Source of the DNA: Lichenicoccus sp964247695 | GTDB taxonomy: Bacteria > Pseudomonadota > Alphaproteobacteria > Acetobacterales > Acetobacteraceae | Direction of reading: 5' to 3' | DNA length: 64,000 bases | Assembly: GCA_964247695.1 (NCBI GenBank) | Contig: CAXTVI010000002.1 | Location: forward strand, 89,185 to 153,184 | Shown here: positions 52,724-61,907 of the stretch, in pieces | Layout of the letters: each line of letters starts with the position of its first letter | Position numbering within the stretch: the stretch's first letter is position 1 | The notes under the pieces: model-generated | Databases searched by the model: none | Seen by the model: only the letters and a program-made list of their open reading frames with translations | What the model was told of the DNA's origin: nothing | Made by a program: the position numbers and the translations under genes

Positions 52724-53647
52724 TTGCCGCCGCGGCGCATCCTCGCCACCGGTCTCACCGGTTTTTCCGGATGTCACCTTCAGCCGGCCATGGCAGCGCT
52801 TCTGCCGGATGCCGAACTGGTGCCGCTCGGCTGCGACCTGACCGACGCGGACGCGGTAGCGGCACGGGTCCGCGACGTGCGGCCGGACGCCTGCATCCAC
52901 CTCGCCGCGATCGCCGCGATCAGCGCGGCGGGCGATGATCCGGCCAGGGCGTGGCAAGTCAACCTGCATGGCACGCTGGCGCTGGCCGATGCGCTGGTCC
53001 GGCATGTGCCCGGTGCGGCCCTGGTGCACGTGTCGTCCGGCGACGCCTATGGGCGCTCCTTTACCGCGGGCGTGGCGCTCGACGAGCGCGCGCCGCTGGC
53101 GCCGATGAACGTCTATGGCGCGACCAAGGCGGCGGCCGACCTGGCGCTGGGCGCGATGGCCGGTCCGGCGCTGCACGTGGTGCGGCTGCGGCCGTTCAAC
53201 CAGGCTGGCCCCGGTCAGACGGACGCGTTCGCGCTGCCGGCGTTCGCACGCCAGGTGGCGGAGATCGCGTGCGGGCTGCACGCGCCGGTGCTGCGGGTCG
53301 GCAATCTCGATCCGGAGCGCGACTTCCTCGACGTGCGCGACGTGGCACGCGCCTATGCGCTCACCCTGGCCCGGGTGCGGACGCTGCCGAACGGGACCAT
53401 CCTCAACCTGGCGTCCGGGATGCCGCGCCGGATCGGTGCGCTGCTCGACGAGCTGCTTGCGCTGGCTGGCATCAGCCCCACGATCGAGGCCGATCCTGCC
53501 CGCATGCGCCCGAGCGATATTCCCCGGGCCATCGGCGATGCGTCCCGCGCGCGGGCGCTGCTGGACTGGGCGCCGGAAATTGCCTGGGAGCGCACCCTCG
53601 CCGACGTGCTGGAGGACTGGATGCAGCGGGTGAGCGGGCGACCCTGA
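52724..53647 (+). CDS. GDP-4-keto-6-deoxy-D-mannose reductase-like epimerase/dehydratase
   Basis: 307-aa extended SDR: GLTGFSGCHL cofactor motif (10-19), VSSGDAYG (Ser), YGATKAAAD (Tyr/Lys) and LNLASG. Pairing with gmd suggests it reduces the 4-keto-6-deoxy intermediate to GDP-D-rhamnose (Rmd type). The start is TTG at 52724, 10 bp after the gmd stop. It is the second and last gene of the pair; no glycosyltransferases or Wzx/Wzy genes are near. Confidence 0.85.
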   Translation: MPPRRILATGLTGFSGCHLQPAMAALLPDAELVPLGCDLTDADAVAARVRDVRPDACIHLAAIAAISAAGDDPARAWQVNLHGTLALADALVRHVPGAALVHVSSGDAYGRSFTAGVALDERAPLAPMNVYGATKAAADLALGAMAGPALHVVRLRPFNQAGPGQTDAFALPAFARQVAEIACGLHAPVLRVGNLDPERDFLDVRDVARAYALTLARVRTLPNGTILNLASGMPRRIGALLDELLALAGISPTIEADPARMRPSDIPRAIGDASRARALLDWAPEIAWERTLADVLEDWMQRVSGRP

Positions 53648-53977
53648 GGCCCGGCGGAAGGTCCGCCTATGGGGCGGGAGTGTTGGACAAGCAGCCGGCG
53701 GTTGCTAACGCGAGCCGGAGGTCGTTGCGGCCGTCAACAGGTTATGGTCTTTCCGGACGGGAGGCTCGGGCAGCACCGCCAGCAACGCATTTCCGGCATG
53801 AACATTGGTCGTCGGAGACACGAGCGGCGGAGGCCGGATGCCGACTCGATCCGGTAGCCGCCGGATGATCGTCATGCATTGCCTGGATCGCGACTATGGC
53901 CTCAACTCGCTCATGCAGGCTTGGCTGCCGTCATTGACGATGCGTCCTGGTCGGTCATGAAGGAGCAGGCCTCGACG
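53648..53977. other. Intergenic region before SoxC-like gene
   Basis: About 330 bases. A short hairpin at 53653-53667 probably ends the gmd pair's transcript. The rest holds no gene-like frame beyond short chance frames; an in-frame ATG at 53957 extends the SoxC-like frame but would bury the twin-arginine signal. No clear promoter boxes were recognised. Confidence 0.5.
53653..53667 (+). terminator. Short hairpin after the gmd pair
   Basis: Perfect GGCGGA/TCCGCC inverted repeat with a 3-base loop, six bases after the reductase stop. No T tract follows, so it is only a weak intrinsic terminator candidate. Confidence 0.4.
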
Positions 53978-55198
53978 ATGATCCGCCGCAATCTTTTTCG
54001 CGCCGCCGCGGCCTTCGCCGCCACGCCGATCGCGCGCGCCGTCGCTGCGCCCGCCGACACCGTGCCACCCTGGACCAAACAGCAAGGCGCGCCGATTGCG
54101 CAGGACGGGTACGGCACACCGTCTCCCTACGAGAGCCACGTCATTCGCCGGTCGCGCGAGAAGCTGCTGTTCCCGACGGCCGGGTCGATCGTCGCCCCGT
54201 TGCAGGATCTCGCCGGCATCATCACTCCGAACGGCCTGCACTATATCCGGAGCCACGCCGGCACCCCGGCCATCGATCCCGACCAGCACCGGCTGATGGT
54301 GCACGGCATGGTCGACCGGCCGCTCAGCTTCTCGATGGAGGATCTGACGCGGTTCCCGTCGATCTCCGTGATCCACGTCCTTGAATGCTCCGGCAACAGC
54401 TCGCCGCTCAACAGGGCCAAAATCGACCCGAACTGGACCGTGCAGGTTACGCACGGACTGATGAGCTGCGCCGAATGGACCGGGGTGCGGCTGGCGGATG
54501 TGCTGGCCGAAGCAGGCGTGCGAAGCGGCGCCACCTGGATGCTCGCCGAAGGGGCCGATGCCTGCACCATGACCCGCTCGGTTCCGGTGGCGAAGGCCAT
54601 GGACGACGCGATCCTGGCCTACGCGCAGAACGGTGAGCGGCTGCGGCCAGAGCAGGGTTACCCGCTGCGCCTGCTGCTGCCAGGCTACGAAGGCAGCACC
54701 TGCATCAAATGGCTGCGCCGGCTGAAGCTCGGCAACCAGCCCTTCGAGACACGCGAAGAGACGTCCAAATACACCGACCTCGAACCCGACGGGAAAGCGC
54801 TGCAGTTCAACTTCATCATGGAGGTGAAATCGGTGATCACCCGGCCCTCTGCCGGGTTCCAGTTGAAGCAGACCGGCTTTCACGAAATCAGCGGGATCGC
54901 ATGGTCCGGCCGCGGGCGGATCACCAGGGTCGAAGTCTCGGTCGACGACGGTGCGAACTGGACCGACGCGGCGCTGCAGGGTCCGGTGCTGCCGCGCTGC
55001 CTGACCCGGTTCCGCTTGCCCTGGACCTGGGCAGGCGGCTCGGCCTCGTTGCAAAGCCGTGCAACCGACGAGACCGGCGCCGTGCAGCCGACCCGCGCTT
55101 CGTTGCTCTCCTGGCATGGCCCCGAATTCTACTACCACTACAACGCCATCACGGCTTGGCGCCTCGCCCCCGACGGGACATTCACCCTTGCGGTATAG
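53978..55198 (+). CDS. SoxC/SorA-like molybdopterin sulfite dehydrogenase subunit
   Basis: 406-aa molybdenum enzyme of the sulfite-oxidase family. It has a twin-arginine type leader (RRNLFRAAAAFAAT, cleavage near AVAA), the Mo-cofactor ligand Cys137 in HVLECSGNSS, EWTGVRLADVLAEAG and a dimerisation (Mo-co_dimer) domain from about 285 (GIAWSGRGRITRVEVSVDDGANW). This fits SoxC or SorA, oxidising sulfite or sulfur compounds in the periplasm. ATG 53978 is preferred because AAGGAG lies upstream and the twin-Arg follows directly. A mono-heme cytochrome c is encoded 11 bp inside its 3' end. Confidence 0.88.
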   Translation: MIRRNLFRAAAAFAATPIARAVAAPADTVPPWTKQQGAPIAQDGYGTPSPYESHVIRRSREKLLFPTAGSIVAPLQDLAGIITPNGLHYIRSHAGTPAIDPDQHRLMVHGMVDRPLSFSMEDLTRFPSISVIHVLECSGNSSPLNRAKIDPNWTVQVTHGLMSCAEWTGVRLADVLAEAGVRSGATWMLAEGADACTMTRSVPVAKAMDDAILAYAQNGERLRPEQGYPLRLLLPGYEGSTCIKWLRRLKLGNQPFETREETSKYTDLEPDGKALQFNFIMEVKSVITRPSAGFQLKQTGFHEISGIAWSGRGRITRVEVSVDDGANWTDAALQGPVLPRCLTRFRLPWTWAGGSASLQSRATDETGAVQPTRASLLSWHGPEFYYHYNAITAWRLAPDGTFTLAV

Positions 55199-55724
55199 AG
55201 TTGCGATCTGCGCCGCGCTCCTGGCCTTTCCAGGCGTCCAGGCGGCGGCTGACCCGAAGCCGCTGGGCCTCGGCAGCCCGCTTACACCCGACGCGCTGCA
55301 GCCGTTCGACATCGACGTGCGCGGCGACGGCGCCGGGCTGCCGCCGGGACGCGGCACTGTCAAGCAAGGCGAGGCCGTGTTCGCGCAGAGCTGCGCCGTC
55401 TGCCACGGTGCCGGCGGCGAGCATCCGATCTCCCAATCGATTCTTCTGAAGGGCGGCCAGGATACGCTTGCAACGCAGCACCCGGTGCGGACGGTTGGCA
55501 GCTACTGGCCCTATGCAACGACGCTGTACGACTACATCCACCGGGCGATGCCGTTCAACGCGCCGCAATCGCTCAGCCCCGGCCAGGTCTACGCGGTGAC
55601 CGCCTACGTGCTGCACCTGAACGGCATTTTGCCCGCGGACGCGACGCTGGATGCGGCGAGCCTGCCCGGGGTGCAAATGCCGAACAAGGACGGCTTCATC
55701 CCTGCCTCTGCGGCGCGCAGGTAG
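55188..55724 (+). CDS. c-type cytochrome partner of the SoxC-like enzyme
   Basis: 178-aa periplasmic cytochrome c: signal peptide (1-20, ending VQAA|ADP), a heme site CAVCH (69-73) and a later Met ligand candidate in HRAMPFNAP. The TTG start at 55188 is 11 bp inside the soxC-like gene and gives a clean signal peptide. It resembles SoxD C-terminal or SorB electron carriers, which take electrons from the Mo centre to cytochrome oxidase. Only one heme is present. Confidence 0.85.
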   Translation: MRYRVAICAALLAFPGVQAAADPKPLGLGSPLTPDALQPFDIDVRGDGAGLPPGRGTVKQGEAVFAQSCAVCHGAGGEHPISQSILLKGGQDTLATQHPVRTVGSYWPYATTLYDYIHRAMPFNAPQSLSPGQVYAVTAYVLHLNGILPADATLDAASLPGVQMPNKDGFIPASAARR

Positions 55725-55729
55725 CGGCT

Positions 55730-56758
55730 CTAGCCGCGACCGGTGCGATTATCGATCGCTCGGTTCAGCAGGATCGCGGCAATGATGATCAGGCCGGTGA
55801 TCGTCATCTGGTAGAACGAGCCCAGCCCGAGCAGGTTGAAGATGTTGCGCAGCACCTGCAGCAGCATGACCGCGAACACCGTGCCGACCACCCCGCCGCG
55901 ACCGCCGAACAGGCTGGTGCCGCCCAGCACCACGGCGGCGATGGCGTCGAGTTCCAGGCCCTGAGCGGCCGTCGGCTGGCCGATGCGCAGACGCGCGGCG
56001 AGCAGCACGCCGGCCAAGGCGGCCAGCAGGCCGGAGATCGCGAACACCATGGTCACGATGCGCCGCGTCGGCAGGCCGGACAGCCGCGCCGCTTCCGCGT
56101 TGCCGCCGGTCGCGAACACGTATTCGCCGGCAACCGTGTAGCGGAGCGCCAGCGCCGCGATCAGGGCGACCAGCAGGAAGATCACCGCCAGCACAGGTAC
56201 GTGAATTCCGGGCGCCAGCGGGATCTCCAGCGAGCCGAACTGCCCGAAGCCGCGCGGCAGGCCGCCGATCGGGGTGCCGTTCGACATCAGGTAGGTCACG
56301 CCGCGCACCGTGACGAGGCCGGCCAGCGTGACGATGAAGCTCGGCACCTGCGCGTATGCCGAGATGGCACCCATCAGGCCGCCGACCAGCGCGCCCACCA
56401 GCAAGGCGGCGGCGACCGCCAGCAGGGGATGGATGCCGGCCGCCATCAGCAGCGCCGACACCATGCCGCCGCAGGCCACCATGCTGCCGACCGAGAGATC
56501 GATATTGGCGGTCAGGATCACGAAGGTCATGCCGACTGCAACGATGCCGACGATGCTGGCCTGCTGGAACAGGTTGGAGATGTTGCGGAAGGTCAGGAAG
56601 TTATCGGACAGGAAAGTGGCGGCGATCACCAGCGCGAAGAAGATGACGATGAAATTGTAGCGCAGCAGGAGCGCCACCACCGCATCCCTGCGCGAGCCGG
56701 CGTGCGGTCGGATGCCGGCATCGGCCGGGACGCGATCCGCCTTGGTCAGCGAGTTCAT
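55730..56758 (-). CDS. Sugar ABC transporter permease, RbsC-like
   Basis: 342-aa polytopic permease with about 8-10 membrane segments: VIFFALVIAATFLSDNFLTFRN, ILTANIDLSVGS, the EAA-like loop RLSGLPTRRIVTMVFAISG and GLELDAIAAVVLGGTSLFGGRG, all of the RbsC/XylH group of sugar importers. Its ATG overlaps the ATPase stop by 4 bp. It is the last gene of the six-gene polyol operon and 5 bp from the cytochrome stop on the other strand. Confidence 0.9.
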   Translation of the reverse strand: MNSLTKADRVPADAGIRPHAGSRRDAVVALLLRYNFIVIFFALVIAATFLSDNFLTFRNISNLFQQASIVGIVAVGMTFVILTANIDLSVGSMVACGGMVSALLMAAGIHPLLAVAAALLVGALVGGLMGAISAYAQVPSFIVTLAGLVTVRGVTYLMSNGTPIGGLPRGFGQFGSLEIPLAPGIHVPVLAVIFLLVALIAALALRYTVAGEYVFATGGNAEAARLSGLPTRRIVTMVFAISGLLAALAGVLLAARLRIGQPTAAQGLELDAIAAVVLGGTSLFGGRGGVVGTVFAVMLLQVLRNIFNLLGLGSFYQMTITGLIIIAAILLNRAIDNRTGRG

Positions 56759-58335
56759 GAGGCCTCCCCAGGAAAATGTTCGCCGCCGACCAGGCCGGCG
56801 CGCAGGATCTCGTCGCGCGAGGCTGTCGCCGGATCGAAGCAGGCGATGTTGCGACCCTCGTGCAGCACCCAGATACGGTCGCAATTGACATAGATCTCGT
56901 CGAGCTCGCTGCTCGCGACCAGGATCGCCGCACCCGCATCCGCGAGGTTGCGCACCAGCCCGTACAGCTCCGCCTTGGCCCCCACATCCAGGCCGCGCGA
57001 CGGCTCGTCGAGCAGCAGGATCGTGCTGCCCTCGATCAGCCACTTCGCGAACACCACCTTCTGCTGGTTGCCGCCCGATAATTGCCGGACCGGCTGCTCG
57101 AGAGATGCGAACCGCGTGGACAGGCTCGCCAGCGCCGGACGCGCGGTGCGTCGCATCCTCTCGTGCGTGACCATCCGCCGCCGTCGCAGCGACGGCAGCA
57201 CCGCATTGCGATAGATCGCGCTGTCCAGCACCAGCCCCTGCGTCTTGCGGTCCTCCGGCACCAGCGCCACGCCACTCGCGATCGCCTGCGCTGGCGAGCG
57301 CGGTCGATATGGGCGCCGGCCCAGCAGCACCTCACCCTCGAACACGGCCGCGCCGAACAGCGCGCGCAGCAGGGTGGTGCGGCCGGAGCCGTTCAGCCCG
57401 GACAGGCCGAGGATTTCGCCGCGCCGCAACTGGAGGTTCTCGATCCGCAGCCCCTGCGGACCGTGCAGGCTGCGGATCTCCAGCGCGATCTCGCTCGACC
57501 CCGTCCGCCCCAGGCCGGGCTGCCCCAGGTCGCTCTGCGCCAGGTCGCTCTGTCGGGGGCTGCGTTCCAGCAGTGCCTGGTTCTGGCCGAGCACGGCCGA
57601 AACCAGAGCCGACTCGGTGGTCGTCGCGACGTCGAAGGTGTCGATGGTGCGGCCGCCGCGCAGCACCGTGACGCGGTCGCCGATCGCCCGGATCTCGCCC
57701 AGACGGTGGCTGACATACAGGATGGCGACGCCCTGCGCCGACACCTGCCGGATTACCTCGAACACGCGCACGAGCTCGGCCTCGTTCAGCGCCGCCGACG
57801 GCTCGTCCATGATGATGACCTTGGCATCCATGGTCAGCGAGCGTGCAATCGCCGTGAGCTGCTGGTTGGCGATCGACAGGCTGCCGACCATGGCGCCGGG
57901 CGGAAAGTGCGCGCCGACGCGGGCGAGTGCCGCCTCGGCGATGCGGGTGCGGCTGCGATGGTCGACCAGCCCCCAGCGGCTTGGCACCCGGCCGAGCAGC
58001 ATGTTCTGGGCCACGGTCAGCTGCGGCACCAGATCGAGCTCCTGGTAGATCATCGAGATCCCAGCCTGCGCCGCCTCGTGCGGCGAGCGGAAGCGGCACG
58101 GCGCGCCGTCGAGCACCATGCTGCCGCGGGTGAGGGAGTTGGCGCCGGCGATGATCTTCAGCAGCGTGCTCTTGCCGGCGCCGTTGGCGCCGAGCAGGCA
58201 GTGCACCTCGCCGCGCCGGATCTCCAGCGAGGCGTCCTCCACCGCCACCACGTTGCCGGGGAAGATCTTGGCGGCGTGATGGACCTCCAGCACGATCGGC
58301 CGGCTGTCCATCAGGGGCGGCGCGCTACTGTCCAT
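56755..58335 (-). CDS. Sugar ABC transporter ATP-binding protein, RbsA-like
   Basis: 526-aa duplicated ATPase. Domain 1: Walker A GANGAGKST (about 49-57), Walker B IIMDEPSAAL, signature-like SIANQQLTA; domain 2: degenerate Walker A GLNGSGRTT, signature LSGGNQQKVVFAKWL, Walker B ILLLDEPSRGLDVG. This asymmetry is standard for RbsA/XylG. The linker between domains has three 5-residue units (QSDLA QSDLG QPGLG). Start ATG 58335 overlaps the SorC stop by 11 bp. Works with the permease downstream and the binding protein at the operon start. Confidence 0.92.
   Translation of the reverse strand: MDSSAPPLMDSRPIVLEVHHAAKIFPGNVVAVEDASLEIRRGEVHCLLGANGAGKSTLLKIIAGANSLTRGSMVLDGAPCRFRSPHEAAQAGISMIYQELDLVPQLTVAQNMLLGRVPSRWGLVDHRSRTRIAEAALARVGAHFPPGAMVGSLSIANQQLTAIARSLTMDAKVIIMDEPSAALNEAELVRVFEVIRQVSAQGVAILYVSHRLGEIRAIGDRVTVLRGGRTIDTFDVATTTESALVSAVLGQNQALLERSPRQSDLAQSDLGQPGLGRTGSSEIALEIRSLHGPQGLRIENLQLRRGEILGLSGLNGSGRTTLLRALFGAAVFEGEVLLGRRPYRPRSPAQAIASGVALVPEDRKTQGLVLDSAIYRNAVLPSLRRRRMVTHERMRRTARPALASLSTRFASLEQPVRQLSGGNQQKVVFAKWLIEGSTILLLDEPSRGLDVGAKAELYGLVRNLADAGAAILVASSELDEIYVNCDRIWVLHEGRNIACFDPATASRDEILRAGLVGGEHFPGEAS
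57510..57554 (-). repeat. Three 15-bp in-frame units in RbsA linker
   Basis: Two nearly identical 15-bp units (CCAGGTCGCTCTG core at 57525 and 57540) and a third diverged one (from 57510) encode QSDLA, QSDLG and QPGLG in the interdomain linker. Another in-frame short tandem duplication. Confidence 0.8.
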
Positions 58336-59329
58336 CCGCAGCCTCCAGGGCGGCAAGTGCGGTCTGTTCGTCGGTCACCAGCACGTTGATGAGCTTGGCG
58401 CGCAGGCTGGCCAGTACGACGGCGTGCTTGTCGCGCCCGACCGCGACCCCGACCGACACCGGCTTGCCGCGCGCGCGGGACGGCTCGAAGCCGATGGTGC
58501 GCGCATCGAGCGCCGCATCGACGATTTCGGCTTTCGCATCGATGAAGCGGCCGAGCACGTCGCCGACCGCGCCCGCCTTGCGCAACCGCGCGATGTCGGC
58601 GTCGGTGATGTAGCCCGACTGCACCAGCACGCTGTCCGGCGTCATGCTGCCGAGCCCGAAGCAGATCACCGGCGCGGCCTCGGCAAGGGCGAGCACGCCG
58701 GCGATCACCGGGTCCTGCTCGAGCACGATCCGTGTCTCGGCGCGGCCGACGATGGCGGGCACCGGCAGCAGGGTGGCGCGCCCGAGGCCGGCCAGCGCGA
58801 ACAGTTCGGCCACGTTGTTGGTGCGGGTCGCGGTGGAATGCAGCGTCATCGCGCCGTTGAGCAGCACCACCTCGACGCCGTCGTTCCAGGGTCGCGGCAG
58901 CCAGTGCGCCACAGCCGCCATGGTGCGTCCCCAGGAGACGCCGACCAGGGCCGGGCGCGGATGCAGCGCGGAGAGGAACTGCCCGGCCGCCTGCGCCGCG
59001 CTGTCCAGCAGGACGCCGCTGCCGTCGCGGTCGGATGCGGATGGCACCACCACTGCCTCGCGCAGCCCGTAGGCGCGCTGCAGGCGGCTCTCGATGTCGG
59101 GGCGGCGCTGCGCGCGCGGCACGATCTCGATGCGCACCACGCCTTGCTCGCGCGCCTCCTTGAGCAGCCGCCCGACCTGCCAGCGGGTCAGGCCGAGCGT
59201 CTTGGCGATGTCGCCCATGGTCTGGTCGAGATCGTAGTACGCCTTCGCGGCCTGCACGGTCAGCAACTCGCGCTGCTCCGCCGTGAGGGTGCGGAGATCG
59301 ACATCGGCATCGGGATCAATGCGTGCCAT
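58325..59329 (-). CDS. SorC-family sugar-responsive regulator
   Basis: 334-aa regulator: an N-terminal HTH (about 32-70; MGDIAKTLGLTRWQVGRLLKEAREQGVVRIEI) and a DeoRC-like sugar-phosphate-binding domain (about 75-325; GVSWGRTMAAVAHWL, VICFGLGSM, DVLGRFIDA, GVAVGRDKHA). This is the SorC group, which controls polyol uptake and catabolic operons (for example SorC, DeoR-like EryD). It sits between the FGGY kinase and the ABC ATPase genes and overlaps both. The inverted repeat at 62897 is a candidate target. Confidence 0.88.
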   Translation of the reverse strand: MARIDPDADVDLRTLTAEQRELLTVQAAKAYYDLDQTMGDIAKTLGLTRWQVGRLLKEAREQGVVRIEIVPRAQRRPDIESRLQRAYGLREAVVVPSASDRDGSGVLLDSAAQAAGQFLSALHPRPALVGVSWGRTMAAVAHWLPRPWNDGVEVVLLNGAMTLHSTATRTNNVAELFALAGLGRATLLPVPAIVGRAETRIVLEQDPVIAGVLALAEAAPVICFGLGSMTPDSVLVQSGYITDADIARLRKAGAVGDVLGRFIDAKAEIVDAALDARTIGFEPSRARGKPVSVGVAVGRDKHAVVLASLRAKLINVLVTDEQTALAALEAADGQ

Positions 59330-60869
59330 GCGGCGCCTTGCCGGTGGCGGCCCGATGCGTGGCGGCACTCAGCGCGTGCAGCGTCGGCGTCAGCACCGCC
59401 GTCACCTCGCGGTAGCGGGCCAGCGCCTCCTGGTAGAGCGCATGCGCCGCCGGGTCCGGCTCGACCAGCCGCCCGAGCCGGACCACGGAAGCCGAGGCCT
59501 GGCGCAGGTCGGTGAACAGGCCGATCCCGGTGGCCGCGGCGGCCGCGGTACCGACGATGGTCAGGTTCTCCTCGGCGGCCAGATGCACCGGCAGTCCGAT
59601 CGCATCGACGGTCGCCCGCAGCCAGAGCGCGTTCTTGCAGTAGCCGCCCGCGCTGACGATGTGGTCCACCGCGACATCGAGACTCACCGCCTGCGCCACG
59701 ACATTGGCCGACGCCAAAGCGACGCCCTCGACGGCGGAGCGGTAGAGTGCTGCGCGATCATGCCCGAGCGACAGGCCGAGCACGGCACCGCGCAGGTGCG
59801 GGTCGCGATACGGTGTGCGATTGCCCATGAAGTAGTCGAGCGTCATCAGGCCGGCGCCATCGACCGGCAGCGCCGAAGCCTGCGCGATCAGCGCCTGCGT
59901 GCCCGCCTCGTCGAGCTGGAAGATCTGGCCGCTGAGCCAAGACAGCACGGAGCCCGCCGAGACTTGGCCGCCCTCCACCATCCACAGATCCTGGATCAGG
60001 GCATGCGGGTAGGGGCCCCAGAAGCCGGGCACCGGACGCTCCGCCGCGAGATGGAACAGGTGCACCACCGAGGTGCCGCCGATCATCAGCAGGTCGCCCG
60101 GCTCGATGGTGTTGGCGCCGAGCATGCCGATATGCGCGTCGATGCCGCCCTGCGCCACCATCGGCAGGGCGTGGCCGCGCAGCGGGACGCCGAGATGCTC
60201 GGCGGCGTGGCGGCTCAGCCGCTCGATCGGCTGGCCGACCGGGACGATGCGGGACGGCAGCCGGTCGGCGAGGCCCGCGACGCCGAGCGCCTCGTACAGC
60301 TCCGGATGGAATCGCTCGGCGGCGCCGTCATAGTTCCACTTGCAGGTGGCGTTCATGCGCGAGCCGACCCAGGCGCCGGTCAGCTTGAAATTGATCCAGT
60401 CGACGCACTCGCAGATGATTTCGGCGCGCTCGTATATCCCGGGCTCATGGTCCGCGAGCCACATCGCCTTCGGCACCAGCCATTCGGCGGCGTCGCCACC
60501 ACCGCTATGGGCCATTACCGGATGGAAGCTGGCCGCGGTGCGTGCGGCCTCGTGGCCGGCCCGGCAATCCATCCAGAGCAGGGCGGGCCGCAGCGGATGG
60601 CCGCCGCGGTCGCAGACGACGACGGTGGAGGCGGTGGTCGCGACGGCGATGCCGGCGATCTCGGGTTCGCCGGCCAGGCGCATCATCCGGCGGCAGGCGC
60701 GCCCGAGGGCGTCCCACCAGTCGTCGGGCGCCTGCTCGGCCCAGCCCAGCCGAGGGTGAGTCGTGCGGTAGGTCTCCTCGGCGGTGGCGACGATCGTGCG
60801 CCGCTCCAGGTCGAACAGCCCGACCCTGGCGCCGCCGGTCCCGAAATCCAGGCCGAGGAGCAGGCTCAC
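59316..60869 (-). CDS. FGGY-family carbohydrate kinase (D-ribulokinase-like)
   Basis: 517-aa sugar kinase. N-terminal phosphate motif LDFGTGGARVGLFD (6-19), catalytic-domain WMDCRAGHEA, substrate-side MNATCKWNYDG, MIGGTSVVHLF, and C-terminal SAGGYCKNALWLR adenosine motif are present. The CKWNYD segment is shared with FGGY proteins that phosphorylate D-ribulose; xylulose or erythritol kinases are alternatives. With the zinc dehydrogenase it could convert ribitol to D-ribulose to D-ribulose-5-phosphate. It overlaps the dehydrogenase stop by 4 bp and the SorC start by 14 bp. Confidence 0.87.
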   Translation of the reverse strand: MSLLLGLDFGTGGARVGLFDLERRTIVATAEETYRTTHPRLGWAEQAPDDWWDALGRACRRMMRLAGEPEIAGIAVATTASTVVVCDRGGHPLRPALLWMDCRAGHEAARTAASFHPVMAHSGGGDAAEWLVPKAMWLADHEPGIYERAEIICECVDWINFKLTGAWVGSRMNATCKWNYDGAAERFHPELYEALGVAGLADRLPSRIVPVGQPIERLSRHAAEHLGVPLRGHALPMVAQGGIDAHIGMLGANTIEPGDLLMIGGTSVVHLFHLAAERPVPGFWGPYPHALIQDLWMVEGGQVSAGSVLSWLSGQIFQLDEAGTQALIAQASALPVDGAGLMTLDYFMGNRTPYRDPHLRGAVLGLSLGHDRAALYRSAVEGVALASANVVAQAVSLDVAVDHIVSAGGYCKNALWLRATVDAIGLPVHLAAEENLTIVGTAAAAATGIGLFTDLRQASASVVRLGRLVEPDPAAHALYQEALARYREVTAVLTPTLHALSAATHRAATGKAPHGTH

Positions 60870-61882
60870 GGCCTGACCATAACTTTGGATATGAATTCGT
60901 TGCGTTCCCTGAACTTCAGCATCGTGTCGGGCAGCGCGTCGAGACCGGGCTCATGCGTGATCATGAACTCCCAGCGCAGCGCGCCGGAGCCGAGATGCGC
61001 CAGCGCCACCTCCCACTGCTTGCCCGGGAATGGGGCGCCGAACGAGTTCCAGGCGCCGTGCAGCGACACTTCCTGTCGCAGCATGTGGCTGAAGGTGGCG
61101 TTCTCCAGCGTGATCTCGTGCGTCGGGATGCCGATGAACACGACATGGCCACCGGGGCCGGCCAGCCGCACCGCAAGGTTGACGGTCGCCGGATGGCCGG
61201 CCGCCTCGATGACAAGGTCGCAGCGCGGCACGTCGGGGGTCTTGTGGTGGCTCAGGAAGGTATGCGTGGCACCGGCCTCGCGCGCCTGCTCCAGCTTCTG
61301 CTCGGAGACATCGACAGCGACGATCTCGCTCGCCCCCATCAGGCGCATCCACTGGATCGCGAACAGCCCGATCGGGCCGCAGCCGATGACGCCGCCGGTC
61401 TGGCCGATGCGCGGCGGCGCCTTCCAGATCGCATGCAGCGCGATCGAGGCGGGGTCGGTCATCGCGGCCGCCCGCGGATCGATGCCGGCCGGCGTCTTCA
61501 GCAGGTTGCCTCTCGGCACCGCGACATATTCGGCATAGGCCCCGTCGCGCCTGCTGCCGAAATAATCATAGTCCAGGCAGCGAGAGAAATTGCCGGTCAG
61601 GCATTGCTCGCATTGGCGGCAGGGGATCAGCGGCGCCACCGACACCAGCTCGCCGTCGGCATAGCCCTCGACACCATCGCCGATCTCGACGATGTGGCCG
61701 GAGAACTCGTGCCCGCAGATGATCGGCATGTGGTGCGCGCCCTTGGTCAGCATGCGCGGGATATCGGAGCCGCAGACGCCGCAGGCGGCAACCCGCAGCA
61801 GCACCTCGTTCTCACCGGCGACAGGCTTCGGCCGGTCCTCGACCCGGATATCGCCCGGCGCGTACATGACGGCTGCGCGCAT
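60866..61882 (-). CDS. Zinc-dependent alcohol/polyol dehydrogenase (GatD-like)
   Basis: 338-aa medium-chain dehydrogenase. Catalytic zinc ligands: CGVCGSD and GHEFSGH; structural zinc: four Cys in CRQCEQCLTGNFSRC; NAD site GVIGCGPIGLFAIQW. The profile resembles galactitol-1-phosphate and sorbitol dehydrogenases, so a free or phosphorylated polyol is the expected substrate. It follows the binding-protein gene by 25 bp and is coupled to the kinase by a 4-bp overlap. Confidence 0.9.
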   Translation of the reverse strand: MRAAVMYAPGDIRVEDRPKPVAGENEVLLRVAACGVCGSDIPRMLTKGAHHMPIICGHEFSGHIVEIGDGVEGYADGELVSVAPLIPCRQCEQCLTGNFSRCLDYDYFGSRRDGAYAEYVAVPRGNLLKTPAGIDPRAAAMTDPASIALHAIWKAPPRIGQTGGVIGCGPIGLFAIQWMRLMGASEIVAVDVSEQKLEQAREAGATHTFLSHHKTPDVPRCDLVIEAAGHPATVNLAVRLAGPGGHVVFIGIPTHEITLENATFSHMLRQEVSLHGAWNSFGAPFPGKQWEVALAHLGSGALRWEFMITHEPGLDALPDTMLKFRERNEFISKVMVRP

Positions 61883-61907
61883 GGTCTGCCTCCCTTGTTA
61901 GTCGATG

